Assembly (NCBI GenBank): GCA_027051905.1
Contig: JALUGO010000012.1
Coordinates: 1 to 64,000, forward strand
Direction: 5' to 3'
DNA length: 64,000 bases
From: Desulfurobacteriaceae bacterium
Lineage (GTDB): Bacteria; Aquificota; Aquificia; Desulfurobacteriales; Desulfurobacteriaceae
Positions within the stretch are counted from its first letter, which is position 1; each line of letters starts with the position of its first letter. The position numbers and the translations under genes are program-made. Below, piece after piece: positions 7,777 to 16,437 of the stretch. A model generated the notes under the pieces. The model saw only the letters and a program-made list of their open reading frames with translations. It had not been told where the DNA came from and made no database searches.

Positions 7777-8945
7777 CTCTTGCCCAGTGGAATGAAGCAA
7801 TCGGCAGGCATTCCCGGCTTCAGAACTCGGTTTGGGTTCTCAAGTAGCTTCAACTTAACCTTGAAAACCTCCTTTACCCGCTCCTCTTTTGTCTGAACCT
7901 CCTTGGGAGTGAACTCAGCTCTGGGAGAGACGTAGGTAACCACAACGGGAAACCTCTTTTTCGGGTAGGTGTCCACTTTTAAATAGCCCTTTTGTCCTAA
8001 ATAGATAAGTCCCACTTTCGACTCCGGGACATAACCCTCAAAGTAGAGGTTATCCAGATCGTAGATGGTAAAGAGCCTCTGACCGGGGGCAACAACCTCT
8101 CCCGGCTCAACCAGCTTTGCCGCAACGGTTCCGTTTACAGGTGAGGTAATCTTCAGATTTTTAAGAACAGCCCTTACTCTCTCTACCTGAGCCTTCATCG
8201 CCTCTGCCTTTTCCCTGTATGCAACAACCTCTCTCTCTTTGGCCTGAACCGTTCTCTCAAGAGCTTCCACCTCGTTCTTTAATGAGAGAACCTCATTCTT
8301 CCTGTTTCGGGCAATCTCAACCTGTTTCTCGGCGGCTGAAAGTTCAGCTTTAGCAGAGTTTAAAAGCTCCTTTGCCGACTGCAGGTTGGTTCTGGCAACG
8401 CTGTAAGCTAGTTTTACCTCGTCGAACCGACTCTCTGCAATCACCCTGCGCCGGTAGAGGTTTTTAAACCTTTTGTAGTCTTTATCAGCCTTTTCAAAAG
8501 CAGCCTTTGCTCTGCTGTAGTTGGCCTGTGCAGAGAGGAGGCGGGACTTGGCTGCCCTCATGTGGTCTTCGGCCGTTCCAATCTCTAACTCAACTGCCCT
8601 TTTTAGCTCAGTGAGTTTAAACTTCAGCGCTGAGAGTTTCTTCCGGTAGTAGGAGAGCTCCCTCTCCTTTGCCTCAAGGGTTGAAAGGGAGGCTCTGTAA
8701 GCAGCTTCCGCCCGGGAGAGCTCCGCCTTTACCTCAGAGGAGTCTATCTCTGAAAGGAGCTCCCCCTTTCTAACGTCATTCCCCTCATCTCTATAAACGG
8801 CAACGACTCTACCGCCGTATTTCGTTCCCACGTCATACCGGTCTCCCTCTATCCTGCCGTTAATGTAGAGGGTATTCTCCCCCTTCTGGTCAAAGCAGCC
8901 GTAAAGGAGCAAAAAGAGCGGGAAAATCAGGTAGATGAATCTCAT
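7773..8945 (-). CDS. HlyD-family periplasmic adaptor, predicted lipoprotein
   Basis: A 390-residue membrane-fusion protein. The N-terminus has a signal peptide with lipobox L-L-Y-G-C, so Cys17 is the likely lipid anchor. A biotinyl-lipoyl-like half-motif follows, then a very long coiled-coil hairpin (about 70-245) rich in A, K, E and R. The second lipoyl half (TSPVNGTVAAKLVEPGEVV) and a beta-barrel domain complete it. It should link the ABC permease pair to the TolC channel encoded immediately upstream. Overlaps of four bases with both neighbours indicate one operon. Confidence 0.92.
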   Translation of the reverse strand: MRFIYLIFPLFLLLYGCFDQKGENTLYINGRIEGDRYDVGTKYGGRVVAVYRDEGNDVRKGELLSEIDSSEVKAELSRAEAAYRASLSTLEAKERELSYYRKKLSALKFKLTELKRAVELEIGTAEDHMRAAKSRLLSAQANYSRAKAAFEKADKDYKRFKNLYRRRVIAESRFDEVKLAYSVARTNLQSAKELLNSAKAELSAAEKQVEIARNRKNEVLSLKNEVEALERTVQAKEREVVAYREKAEAMKAQVERVRAVLKNLKITSPVNGTVAAKLVEPGEVVAPGQRLFTIYDLDNLYFEGYVPESKVGLIYLGQKGYLKVDTYPKKRFPVVVTYVSPRAEFTPKEVQTKEERVKEVFKVKLKLLENPNRVLKPGMPADCFIPLGKR

Positions 8946-10237
8946 CTCAAACTCCCCGTAACTGGCTTTCCAACGGCAAACTCAAGCCGGGCAAGGGCTC
9001 TGTTGTAGTCTGCAAGGGCTCTGTTTAAGGAACTCCGGGCACTGTAAAGGTAGGCAATGGCGTCAACAACTTCTGTTGAAGTCCCAACGTGTTCTCTGTA
9101 TCTCTCTTTTGAATCCCTGAGGAGCTCCTCTGCCTCTTTTAGCTGGGCTTTCGCCGTTTCAACCCTGGAGGCGGCAGACTGAAGAGCAGTATAGGCAGAG
9201 ATTACCTGAAGCCTTACTTTATCCCTCAGATCTTTGAGAGAAACCGCAGCTCTTCTCCTCTCTTCCCTTGCCCTTTCGAGCCGGAAAAACTTCCTGCCCC
9301 CTTCAAAGAGGGGAAAGTTGACCGTAAAGGCAACGGCCGTTGAGGAATAAGTCTCTCCAGGATACTGATCGGTCTTCTGGTAGTTGAGGTTCAACAGAAC
9401 CTCCGGGGAAAACGCAGAGGCGGAGAGCTTTACTCCCTCTTCAGAAACTTCTTTCATTTTTCTTCCGTAATTCAGTATTGGCCTGCTGGTGTAAGCCTCT
9501 TTGAGGAGATCTTCCATACTTCGGTTAAAAGGCTTAAAGGAGAGATTTTCCTCCGGAGTGAAGGGGAGCTCCGGCATACCAAGGTCTGTTTTCAGCTTTT
9601 CAAAGGCTACCGAATAGACAGCCTTTGCTGAGGTAAGTTTCTCCTCGGCATCCCTCAGTTTAACCTCTGCCTCAAGGAGATCTCTCCTTGGAACTATTCC
9701 CTCCTTGAAAAAGGCCTTTACCGTTCTGTAGTGGCTCCTTACTGCTTTCAGGTAGGCTTCTGCCGCCTCCACTCCTGCTCTGGCTTTTAAAAGGTTGTAG
9801 TAGTCTTCTTTAACTGTATATATCACTCTGTTAACTGTCTCTTTAAATAGGTAGTAGCTTGCCTCCTTTTGCTTTTCTTTAAGCCGTGAGGAAAAGGTTA
9901 TCCGGCCTCCTGTGAAAAGTGGCTGAGAGACGTTAACTCCAAACTGGTAGTAGCTCTCACTGAAGAGGGAGAACCGTGATGGGGGCAACCCCGGAATGTT
10001 AAAGGAATAGGTAGGAACGTCGGAGAGGTTAGTCCTTCGATAGTAGAGGTTAACCTGCGGAAAGTAGGAAGAGAGGGCTTCTCTGTATTCAAGGTCTGAG
10101 ATTCTATACTCAATTTTTGCCTTTTGAATCTCCTTTGAGTTCTTCAGTGCAAGGGAAATCAATGTATCAAGTTCTCCGGCAGTCAGCCTTGCAGACAGTA
10201 GAGAGAGAACCATTACCGTTAAAATTAGCCATCTCAT
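8942..10237 (-). CDS. TolC-family outer membrane efflux protein
   Basis: A 431-residue outer membrane factor with an N-terminal signal peptide (cleavage likely after ARLTA, near residue 20) and the two-fold repeated coiled-coil and beta-strand layout of TolC. It begins inside the 3' end of the preceding MFS gene with a 71-base overlap. The start is nevertheless well supported by GGAGGA seven bases upstream of the ATG. It lies between the EmrAB-like pair and the HlyD/ABC genes. It is the only outer membrane channel of the operon, so it probably serves both pumps. Confidence 0.93.
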   Translation of the reverse strand: MRWLILTVMVLSLLSARLTAGELDTLISLALKNSKEIQKAKIEYRISDLEYREALSSYFPQVNLYYRRTNLSDVPTYSFNIPGLPPSRFSLFSESYYQFGVNVSQPLFTGGRITFSSRLKEKQKEASYYLFKETVNRVIYTVKEDYYNLLKARAGVEAAEAYLKAVRSHYRTVKAFFKEGIVPRRDLLEAEVKLRDAEEKLTSAKAVYSVAFEKLKTDLGMPELPFTPEENLSFKPFNRSMEDLLKEAYTSRPILNYGRKMKEVSEEGVKLSASAFSPEVLLNLNYQKTDQYPGETYSSTAVAFTVNFPLFEGGRKFFRLERAREERRRAAVSLKDLRDKVRLQVISAYTALQSAASRVETAKAQLKEAEELLRDSKERYREHVGTSTEVVDAIAYLYSARSSLNRALADYNRALARLEFAVGKPVTGSLR

Positions 10238-11750
10238 CTTTCTCCTCCAGAAGGAGTGCAGGTATAAGGGTTAAAACGCCACAGATAGTTGCAAAGAAGA
10301 AAGCATCTCCGAATGAGTGCCAGAAGGAGTGTTTTGAGAAGAGCTGGGCTAAGAGTGCCTGAGCGGTGGCCTGAGCCTGATGGGGGAGTTCAGAGCGGAA
10401 GTAGTGGAAGAAGTCTGAAGCCCTGTGGATGAAGTAGACAACCTGAGGGGATGATACAGAGACCTTTTCGGTCAGGTTTACGAAGTGGTGTTGCTGTGAG
10501 GAGAGGAGAACGTATGTGGAGATAGCCGTTCCAGCACTTCCCCCTACAAGCCTCATTAGGTTCTGGATTGAGGATGCCTGGCGGAGGAGCTCCCCTTTAA
10601 AACTCCCTAAAGAGATCTGTGAGAGGGCAGGGAAGAAAAACCCCATCCCGATACCCCACGGCATAAGGTATGCAACTATCTCTGCCTTTGTCATCTCAAG
10701 GTCAAGTTTCCCCTGAAGGAACGTTCCAAATATGAAGATGACAGTTCCCAGAACGATTGAGGCCTTTTTACTCAGAATCTTTTTATCTATGAGGATTCCG
10801 GCAATCATACTGAAAACGCCCGTTCCCATAGAAGGCCAGAAGAGGATCTCCCCGGCAGTTATTGTGGGAAAGCCTCTGAGCTTCTCCAAGTAGAGAGGAA
10901 GGAGGAAGTAGGAAGCGTAAACGCCCATTCCAAAGAGTGTAAGAGAGAGAACGGGATACCTGAAAAAGGAGTGTTTGAAGAGGTTGAGGTTCAGGAGGGG
11001 ATGCTTGGCGTGGAGCTGATGGATGACGAAGAGGATAAAGGCAACGGCAGAGGTGTAGAGGAGGGAAACGGATTTAACGGAGCTCCACCCCCAGCTGTTC
11101 CCCTTAGACAGAACAACAATGAGGGAGACGAGGAAAACAGTAAGCAGGAAAAGCCCCACAAGGTCGAGGGGTTTATCCTCCCTGTGGAGGTGCCTGTCGT
11201 CCTCCATAAGAACTGTCAGGAGGTATACAACAAGAATTCCGGGAAGGAGGTTAACGTAGAAGATCCAGCGCCAGTTCAGGTGTTCAGTTATATATCCTCC
11301 AAGAGTTGGCCCTAGAGAGGGGCCAAAGGTTGCCCCCAGGGCGAACATTCCCATGGCAACGCCCCTCTTCTCAGGAGGAAAGAGCTCAAATAGGAGGGTC
11401 ATAGTCATCGGAACCGCGATACCCTCCCCAATTCCCTGAAAAACCCTTGCGGCGACCATCATATCGAGGCTCGTTGCAAGACCGCAGAGGGCACTCATAA
11501 CGGTAAACAGCGAAATCCCTAAAATGTAAGTGTTCCTGTGGCCTATTTTGCCCCCCAGCCAGCCGACAACCGGCATGGCAACGGCAGAAGCTACCATGTA
11601 GGCGATTATTACCCACTGAATGTCGTCGGGCTCGGCATCGAAAGTGCTCATCATATGGGGAAGAGCTATATCGACGATGGTTGTGTCGAGGAGCGTCATA
11701 AACATTCCTGCAACTATGAGAGCCCCAAGAAAGTAGGTTCTTCCTTTCAT
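10167..11750 (-). CDS. EmrB/QacA-type MFS drug exporter (DHA2, 14 TM)
   Basis: A 527-residue major-facilitator protein with about 14 hydrophobic segments. Motif A appears after TM2 (GWLGGKIGHRNTYILG, about 63-78). TM1 carries the DHA2 signature L-D-T-T-I-V-D-I-A-L-P near residue 21. TM5 has GATFGPSLGPTLGG (motif C-like). It is a proton-driven exporter that partners with the EmrA-like adaptor upstream (4-base overlap) and a TolC channel downstream. Its last roughly 25 codons overlap the tolC start and encode a hydrophilic tail, which may be dispensable. Confidence 0.93.
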   Translation of the reverse strand: MKGRTYFLGALIVAGMFMTLLDTTIVDIALPHMMSTFDAEPDDIQWVIIAYMVASAVAMPVVGWLGGKIGHRNTYILGISLFTVMSALCGLATSLDMMVAARVFQGIGEGIAVPMTMTLLFELFPPEKRGVAMGMFALGATFGPSLGPTLGGYITEHLNWRWIFYVNLLPGILVVYLLTVLMEDDRHLHREDKPLDLVGLFLLTVFLVSLIVVLSKGNSWGWSSVKSVSLLYTSAVAFILFVIHQLHAKHPLLNLNLFKHSFFRYPVLSLTLFGMGVYASYFLLPLYLEKLRGFPTITAGEILFWPSMGTGVFSMIAGILIDKKILSKKASIVLGTVIFIFGTFLQGKLDLEMTKAEIVAYLMPWGIGMGFFFPALSQISLGSFKGELLRQASSIQNLMRLVGGSAGTAISTYVLLSSQQHHFVNLTEKVSVSSPQVVYFIHRASDFFHYFRSELPHQAQATAQALLAQLFSKHSFWHSFGDAFFFATICGVLTLIPALLLEEKDEMANFNGNGSLSTVCKADCRRT

Positions 11751-13012
11751 TTCGACTTCCTTATCTTTACAGACGCGTTGGTTCCCGGCTTTATACAGCT
11801 GAGTGGAACGCCGGAAAGTTTTATCTTCACGGGAACTCTTTGAGTCACTTTTGTGTATTCTCCCTGAGAAGTATCTCTGGGAATCAGGGCAAAGACAGAC
11901 CCAGAGGAGACGCCAACCTGGTAGACCTGCCCCTCAAAAGTTTTCCTGCAGGCATCAAGCTCAACCTCTGCCCGGCTTCCCTGTTTGACGTAGGGGAGTT
12001 TATCCTCATCAATCCAGGCAAGAACGTAAAAAGTTTCCGGATTGTAAACGGAGTAAACTGTAAGGCCGGGAGAGACAAAGTCTCCAGCTTCACGCCATTT
12101 TTTAGCAACCACTCCCGAAACGGGGGAGCGGACGAGGGTATGGGAGATGAGGAGTTTTACTTTACCGGCCTTTTCCCGCAGGGATTTTATTTTCCTGTCG
12201 AGGCTGGAGATGGCGTGGCGGAGCTCCCCTATCCTCTCAAGCTCCGCCCGCTGAGAGAGGAGCCTCTGGCGGAGCTCTTCAATTTTCTTTTGGTAGGCAG
12301 AAATTTTTTCTCTAATTGCAATAACCTGCTGTTTTAAAGAATTGGCCTCCTTCAGCTTTTCCTTCGCTACCCTGTATTTCGAACGGGCTTCCTCAAGCCG
12401 GGCTTTCGCTTCGTAGTAAGCAGATTCAACGTCCTCAAACTGCTGGAGGGAGATTATCCTCCTTCTGTAAAGCCTTTTAAACCTTTCAAACCGGTTTTTT
12501 AATCTGGAGTAGTTAACCTCTGCTGCTTTCAAGGCATACTCAGAAGCCTCTAATGCCGAAGTAGCTTCTGAAACAGAAGTGTTGTAGAGAATTTCCGTCC
12601 TTTTAAGCTGTGCTTTAAGGGCAGAGAGCTCTTCTTTTGCAGCCTGAAGCTGAAACTCAGCCATCCTTACCCCTGCCGGAAGCTGCTTTTTCAGACGAGA
12701 AAGCCTTTGCTCAAGTTCTCTCTTCTTTGAAGTTAGAGATGAAATTTGAAACTCTAGAGATTTCAGCTCTTTTCTCAAGGAGGAATCGTCCACTTTAAAA
12801 AGAGGCTCTCTTTTCTTAACGGGCTGGAACTCTTTTTTGTAGAGCTCCGTTATGTAGCCGGAAACGTCTTCAGTTGAAACGTTGACGATATTGGCACTCT
12901 GAAAGGCGTTGTCTGTCACAACGTAAATGAACCTCTCGTAGAGGAAAAGGAGAAACCACAGAGTGATGAAAAGAATGGCAGCAGCACCAGAAAGAGTAAA
13001 GAGCCTTTTCAA
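11747..13012 (-). CDS. EmrA-like HlyD-family adaptor (inner-membrane anchored)
   Basis: A 421-residue adaptor with a single N-terminal membrane anchor (about 7-29) and no lipobox, unlike the second adaptor in this operon. The lipoyl half-motif near residues 45-75, a long coiled coil (about 85-270), a second lipoyl half (VRSPVSGVVAKKWREAGDFV) and a C-terminal barrel follow the EmrA plan. The gene begins two bases after the tetR stop. It should couple the MFS exporter to TolC. Confidence in the family is high; the substrate is not predictable. Confidence 0.92.
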   Translation of the reverse strand: MKRLFTLSGAAAILFITLWFLLFLYERFIYVVTDNAFQSANIVNVSTEDVSGYITELYKKEFQPVKKREPLFKVDDSSLRKELKSLEFQISSLTSKKRELEQRLSRLKKQLPAGVRMAEFQLQAAKEELSALKAQLKRTEILYNTSVSEATSALEASEYALKAAEVNYSRLKNRFERFKRLYRRRIISLQQFEDVESAYYEAKARLEEARSKYRVAKEKLKEANSLKQQVIAIREKISAYQKKIEELRQRLLSQRAELERIGELRHAISSLDRKIKSLREKAGKVKLLISHTLVRSPVSGVVAKKWREAGDFVSPGLTVYSVYNPETFYVLAWIDEDKLPYVKQGSRAEVELDACRKTFEGQVYQVGVSSGSVFALIPRDTSQGEYTKVTQRVPVKIKLSGVPLSCIKPGTNASVKIRKSK

Positions 13013-13014
13013 CC

Positions 13015-13569
13015 TTAACCTCCGTAGATGAAGCGGGAAAGGGTTTCTATAAAGGCATTAACCTCATGTTGGGGGGGCTCCCTCCCTTGAAAAATCTCCT
13101 CAGATATAAAAAATCCGAAAAGAGCAGAACCGAAAACTTTGACTTTGAGAGGAATCTCCACTTCAGGAAGTGAAAGTAGAGACGAAAAGACGTTTTCAAG
13201 GAGAGCTTCAAGAGTTTGAGTAAAGTGAGAATAAACCTCTTGCATCTCCTCTGTAAGACCCGTAACCTCTGAGAGGAGAATTTTTAAAAACTCCTTTTTC
13301 TCCCTGAGAGAGGAGTAAATTTTCCTTCCTATCTCCTCTAAAACCTCTCTACCAGAGCCTTCAGGAACAGAGATAGAGCGGATATCGGGAATAACGGAGT
13401 AGTTGAGCAGAACCTCCCGAAAGAGCTCCTTTTTACTTCCGAAAAGGCGGAAAAGGGTAACCTCGGAAACCCCGGCAGAGTGGGCTATTTCACGGGTTGT
13501 TGTTCCAAAGTATCCTTTTTTAGAAAAGCACCTGTAAGCAGCGTTTAAAACCTTTTCTTTTGTGGTCAA
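13015..13569 (-). CDS. TetR-family repressor of the efflux operon
   Basis: A 184-residue regulator. The N-terminal helix-turn-helix (about 8-55) contains T-T-R-E-I-A-H-S-A-G-V-S-E-V-T-L-F-R-L-F-G-S-K-K-E-L-F, the standard TetR DNA-binding signature. The C-terminal ligand-binding region has no recognisable subfamily. The start is a TTG at 13567-13569 preceded by AGGAG. It is the first gene of an eight-gene efflux operon. A palindrome lies 14-31 bases before its start codon, so autorepression of the whole operon and relief by an exported compound is the likely regime. Confidence 0.92.
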   Translation of the reverse strand: MTTKEKVLNAAYRCFSKKGYFGTTTREIAHSAGVSEVTLFRLFGSKKELFREVLLNYSVIPDIRSISVPEGSGREVLEEIGRKIYSSLREKKEFLKILLSEVTGLTEEMQEVYSHFTQTLEALLENVFSSLLSLPEVEIPLKVKVFGSALFGFFISEEIFQGREPPQHEVNAFIETLSRFIYGG

Positions 13570-13582
13570 GGGTGCTCCTGTA

Positions 13583-13600
13583 TGTAAGCGGTTACTTACA
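13583..13600. promoter_or_regulatory. Palindromic operator candidate upstream of tetR
   Basis: An inverted repeat TGTAAG-N6-CTTACA lies 14-31 bases before the TTG start of tetR and downstream of an AT-rich stretch (TAAAAT on the minus strand) that could be the -10. The position fits a TetR dimer blocking transcription of its own operon. No second copy was noticed elsewhere in the window. Confidence 0.6.
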
Positions 13601-13652
13601 CAACATGACTGAATTTTACCAGAAATCCACCTGGCCTATTTTCTAAAGGATC

Positions 13653-14426
13653 CTACTCTTCGTCTACTACGTAGTTTATTAGTGTTCCAATTCCTTCTAT
13701 TTCAACTTCTACTCTGTCTCCGGCCTGAAGGGGGCCAACTCCCGGTGGAGTTCCGGTTGCTATTACGTCTCCCGGTAAGAGTGTCATTATCTGTGAGATA
13801 AAGGATACTAATTCGAATGGTGAGAAGATCATATCTTCTGTGTTCCCTTCCTGTTTTACCTCTCCGTTTACCCTTGTTATTATTTTTAGTCCAACTGGGT
13901 CTATGCCTGTGTTTATCCAGGGGCCGTAAGGGGCGAACGTGTCAAAAGATTTTGCTCTTGTGTATTGAACGTCTTTCTGCTGGAGGTCTCTAGCAGTTAC
14001 GTCGTTGAAACAGCTGTAGCCCAGTATGTAGTCCGGGGCTTCTTCAGGTGTTACTTTCCTGCACTTTCTGCCGATTACAATTGCCAGTTCCCCTTCGTAA
14101 TCAACTCTTTGGGACATTTTGGGTTTTACTATTCTCATCTTGTTGGAAATTACCGCTGTTGATGGCTTCATAAAGAGGAGAGGTTCTTCAGGCAGGGGTT
14201 TACCCATCTCCTCTGCGTGGGCTTTGTAGTTAAGGCCTACTGCTACTATTTTTGTTGGTCTTGTAGGGGAGAGAAATTTAACCTCTTTGAAAGAAATAGG
14301 GTCTCCTTCAGGAGTTATGCTCTCCATCAATTCGGAGATTCTGTGCTCTTTAACGGGAATAATCTCTTTTCCCTTTATAAGACCGTAGATGGTTTTCTCT
14401 CCGTGTTTGAATCTTCCTACCTTCAC
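13653..14426 (-). CDS. Fumarylacetoacetate hydrolase family enzyme
   Basis: A 257-residue protein with the FAH fold. [11 protein letters not shown] (64-74) and [11 protein letters not shown] (85-95) form the substrate pocket. [13 protein letters not shown] (109-121) supplies metal-binding acidic residues (E111, E113), joined by N-D-V-T-A-R-D-L-Q (D142). G-T-P-P-G-V-G-P lies near the C-terminus. Relatives act as oxaloacetate tautomerase or decarboxylase, acylpyruvate hydrolase or 2-hydroxyhepta-2,4-diene-dioate isomerase, and the sequence alone does not decide. In an organism running a reductive TCA cycle, oxaloacetate tautomerase activity would be an attractive role; this is inference. Confidence 0.88.
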   Translation of the reverse strand: MKVGRFKHGEKTIYGLIKGKEIIPVKEHRISELMESITPEGDPISFKEVKFLSPTRPTKIVAVGLNYKAHAEEMGKPLPEEPLLFMKPSTAVISNKMRIVKPKMSQRVDYEGELAIVIGRKCRKVTPEEAPDYILGYSCFNDVTARDLQQKDVQYTRAKSFDTFAPYGPWINTGIDPVGLKIITRVNGEVKQEGNTEDMIFSPFELVSFISQIMTLLPGDVIATGTPPGVGPLQAGDRVEVEIEGIGTLINYVVDEE

Positions 14427-14434
14427 GTCTCCTC

Positions 14435-15259
14435 CTAAACAACGGCTACGCCAAACATTCTACCATTTAGCTGAATTCTCTCTCCCTCCAATAGCTGAAC
14501 CGGTTGGGGGGTAAGGACTGTCAATTCAAGCTCTTCGGAGAAAATATCGATTGAGTGGAGCTCCCTCCCCTCCATCTCTACCTTTTCAACGGCAGTTACT
14601 ATTCCAATTACCGTGTAGCTGTTTCCTGAGGAGAGGATACATGTGTCGAAGAGCTCCTCTGGTTTTGATTTAAACTCCTCTATGAGTCTTTCCGTTTCTG
14701 ATTCTCCTACTTCTGCTTCCAGTTTCTCCCTTGCCTTGCTGTTTCCTTTTAAGACCAGCTTGAGGAGCTCCCTGTTCTCATCGGCCAGCTGGTCAAAGTG
14801 GGTAAGTGGAGGGAGTTTTTTGATTGCCCTGGTGTATATGGAGAGGGTTACATCGAGTTCTCCAGAGAGTTTTTCCGGTAATTTGCAAAGGTTACAGAGT
14901 TCAAAGTAGAATGAATTCCCAGTTGTTACCTCTACTGCCTCAGTAAGGAGTGTAAACTCTTCCAGAGAGCTTATCTTGAAGTTGAAATCCTCAAACGTAT
15001 AGATTGTTCCATTTCTGTATCCGAGGTAGCATCCTAATTCTGTTTCCTCTTTCCTTGAGAAGAAAGAGCTTTTTTCTTTCAACAGAACGTAGCTGTAAAC
15101 GGAAAACTGACCATGGTCTTTTGAGTAACAGATGAGACTTTCGGAAGTATCCAGGAGATCTTCAAAGACGTAGTGCTTTACTACTGTTTTACTGCCTGAT
15201 TCTCTAGCTTCCTGGCAGAGTTCCTTTTCTAGCTCCAGCAAACTGAAACTGTCGTCCAT
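14435..15259 (-). CDS. Protein of unknown function, 274 residues
   Basis: An acidic soluble protein with no signal peptide or membrane segment. The central part has a C-N-L-C pair ([13 protein letters not shown], near residue 125), and an acidic helical stretch follows (about 155-195). The C-terminal portion is beta-rich ([20 protein letters not shown]) and could be an OB-like or small barrel domain. I do not recognise the family. It starts 20 bases beyond the ndk terminator hairpin and is followed by the FAH-family gene after an eight-base gap, so the two probably form a small operon. Confidence 0.7.
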   Translation of the reverse strand: MDDSFSLLELEKELCQEARESGSKTVVKHYVFEDLLDTSESLICYSKDHGQFSVYSYVLLKEKSSFFSRKEETELGCYLGYRNGTIYTFEDFNFKISSLEEFTLLTEAVEVTTGNSFYFELCNLCKLPEKLSGELDVTLSIYTRAIKKLPPLTHFDQLADENRELLKLVLKGNSKAREKLEAEVGESETERLIEEFKSKPEELFDTCILSSGNSYTVIGIVTAVEKVEMEGRELHSIDIFSEELELTVLTPQPVQLLEGERIQLNGRMFGVAVV

Positions 15260-15280
15260 TCACTCTCCTGTATAGGGTTA

Positions 15281-15300
15281 AAAAGGGGGAAATCCCCCTT
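15281..15300 (-). terminator. Intrinsic terminator after ndk
   Basis: On the minus strand GGGGG-ATTT-CCCCC, flanked by A and T that extend the stem, is followed directly by TTTTT. It lies 11 bases after the ndk stop and ends the birA-to-ndk transcription unit. Confidence 0.85.
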
Positions 15301-15311
15301 GTAAACGCAGT

Positions 15312-15740
15312 TTAATACTGATCGTGAATTTCAAGCTGGCTGAAGAAGAACGGAATCTCGTAAGCTGCAGACTCAGGAGAGTCTGAAGCGTGAACTGCGT
15401 TTCTTCCAACATCTGTTCCGTATTTTCTCCTGATTGTTCCCTCTGCTGCCTTTGCCGGGTCTGTGGCTCCAATTATCTCCCTTACTCTTGCTATTGCGTT
15501 TTCTCCCTCAAAAACCATGGGAACGCAGGGGCCAGAAGACATAAAGTCTGTAAGCTCATCGTAGAAAGGTCTATCTTTGTGGACGATGTAGAACTTCTTG
15601 GCCTGCTCCTTTGTAAGGTGAACCATTTTAACTGCAAGGAGTTTAAGGTCGTTTTCCTGGAGAATTCTGATGATATCTCCAACAGCGTTTTTCTTAACGG
15701 CGTCAGGTTTTACTATTACCAGCGTTCTCTCAACTGCCAT
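15312..15740 (-). CDS. ndk: Nucleoside diphosphate kinase
   Basis: The 142-residue product transfers the gamma phosphate between nucleoside di- and triphosphates. The ATP-site Lys11 is in IVKPDAV, and the catalytic His117 sits in the signature R-N-A-V-H-A-S-D-S. Length is normal for the bacterial family. The start (MAVERTLVIV) overlaps the end of nfi by 11 bases and has GGAGGG upstream. It is the last gene of a long minus-strand unit closed by the hairpin at 15281-15300. Confidence 0.97.
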   Translation of the reverse strand: MAVERTLVIVKPDAVKKNAVGDIIRILQENDLKLLAVKMVHLTKEQAKKFYIVHKDRPFYDELTDFMSSGPCVPMVFEGENAIARVREIIGATDPAKAAEGTIRRKYGTDVGRNAVHASDSPESAAYEIPFFFSQLEIHDQY

Positions 15741-16437
15741 TCTTACCCTCCGGCTCCTTAAATTTGCGATGTATTATACCTTTTCTAACTGTCTGCAGGT
15801 AGTTGTGGGCAAGTCTTGTTGGTTCCGGCAATTTGAACCCTCTTGAAGTTTTTAGGGTAAGTTCAAGGGCTTTTTCTGATGTTATCAGGTTTCCAGGAGA
15901 GACGTAAACAGGCTTTGAGTTTTTTCGGAGCCTTACAGCGTATCCTATGATGTTTCCAGATTCTGGATGTATTATAGGTTCACTGCAACCCGGTTCCGGA
16001 CACGGTTCTTTAAACTTTCCAAACAGCGGTTTTTTGGCACATCCAACGGTTGGTGTATCCGTTATTACTCCGAAGTGGGCTGCTATGCCCAATCCCCTTG
16101 GATGGGTTATTCCGTGGCCATCAACGAAAACAACGTCGGGTTTGTGTTTCAGCTTCTTGAACGTCTTTAAAAGCAGAGGTATTTCCCTGAAAGCTAAAAA
16201 GCCGGGAACGTAGGGAACCTTTACCTCGGCTGTATCGTAAACCTTTTCTACAACCTCTAACTCTGGGTAAGTTAGAACTACAAAGGCTCCTATTCCAGTT
16301 GTTGGGTTTTTGAAGGGGTCAAGGAACGTCAGGTCGCATCCTCCGATCAACCTGATGTTTCTGTTGAGGGGTTTTATTTCAACCCTGCTGCTGAGGGTTT
16401 CTTGAGCTTTTTTAGCTTTCTTAAAAGAGAACCTCAA
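15730..16437 (-). CDS. nfi: Endonuclease V (deoxyinosine 3' endonuclease)
   Basis: A 235-residue repair nuclease that cuts near deaminated adenine (inosine). GGCDLTFLD (32-40) contains the catalytic Asp35. The second acidic site is V-F-V-D-G-H-G near residue 105, followed by P-R-G-L-G-I-A-A-H-F-G. The strand-separating wedge region P-Y-V-P-G-F-L-A-F-R-E lies between them, and C-A-K-K-P-L-F-G comes later. All expected motifs are present. It overlaps lptG by four bases. Such repair is useful in a thermophile, where deamination is rapid. Confidence 0.96.
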   Translation of the reverse strand: MRFSFKKAKKAQETLSSRVEIKPLNRNIRLIGGCDLTFLDPFKNPTTGIGAFVVLTYPELEVVEKVYDTAEVKVPYVPGFLAFREIPLLLKTFKKLKHKPDVVFVDGHGITHPRGLGIAAHFGVITDTPTVGCAKKPLFGKFKEPCPEPGCSEPIIHPESGNIIGYAVRLRKNSKPVYVSPGNLITSEKALELTLKTSRGFKLPEPTRLAHNYLQTVRKGIIHRKFKEPEGKNGS

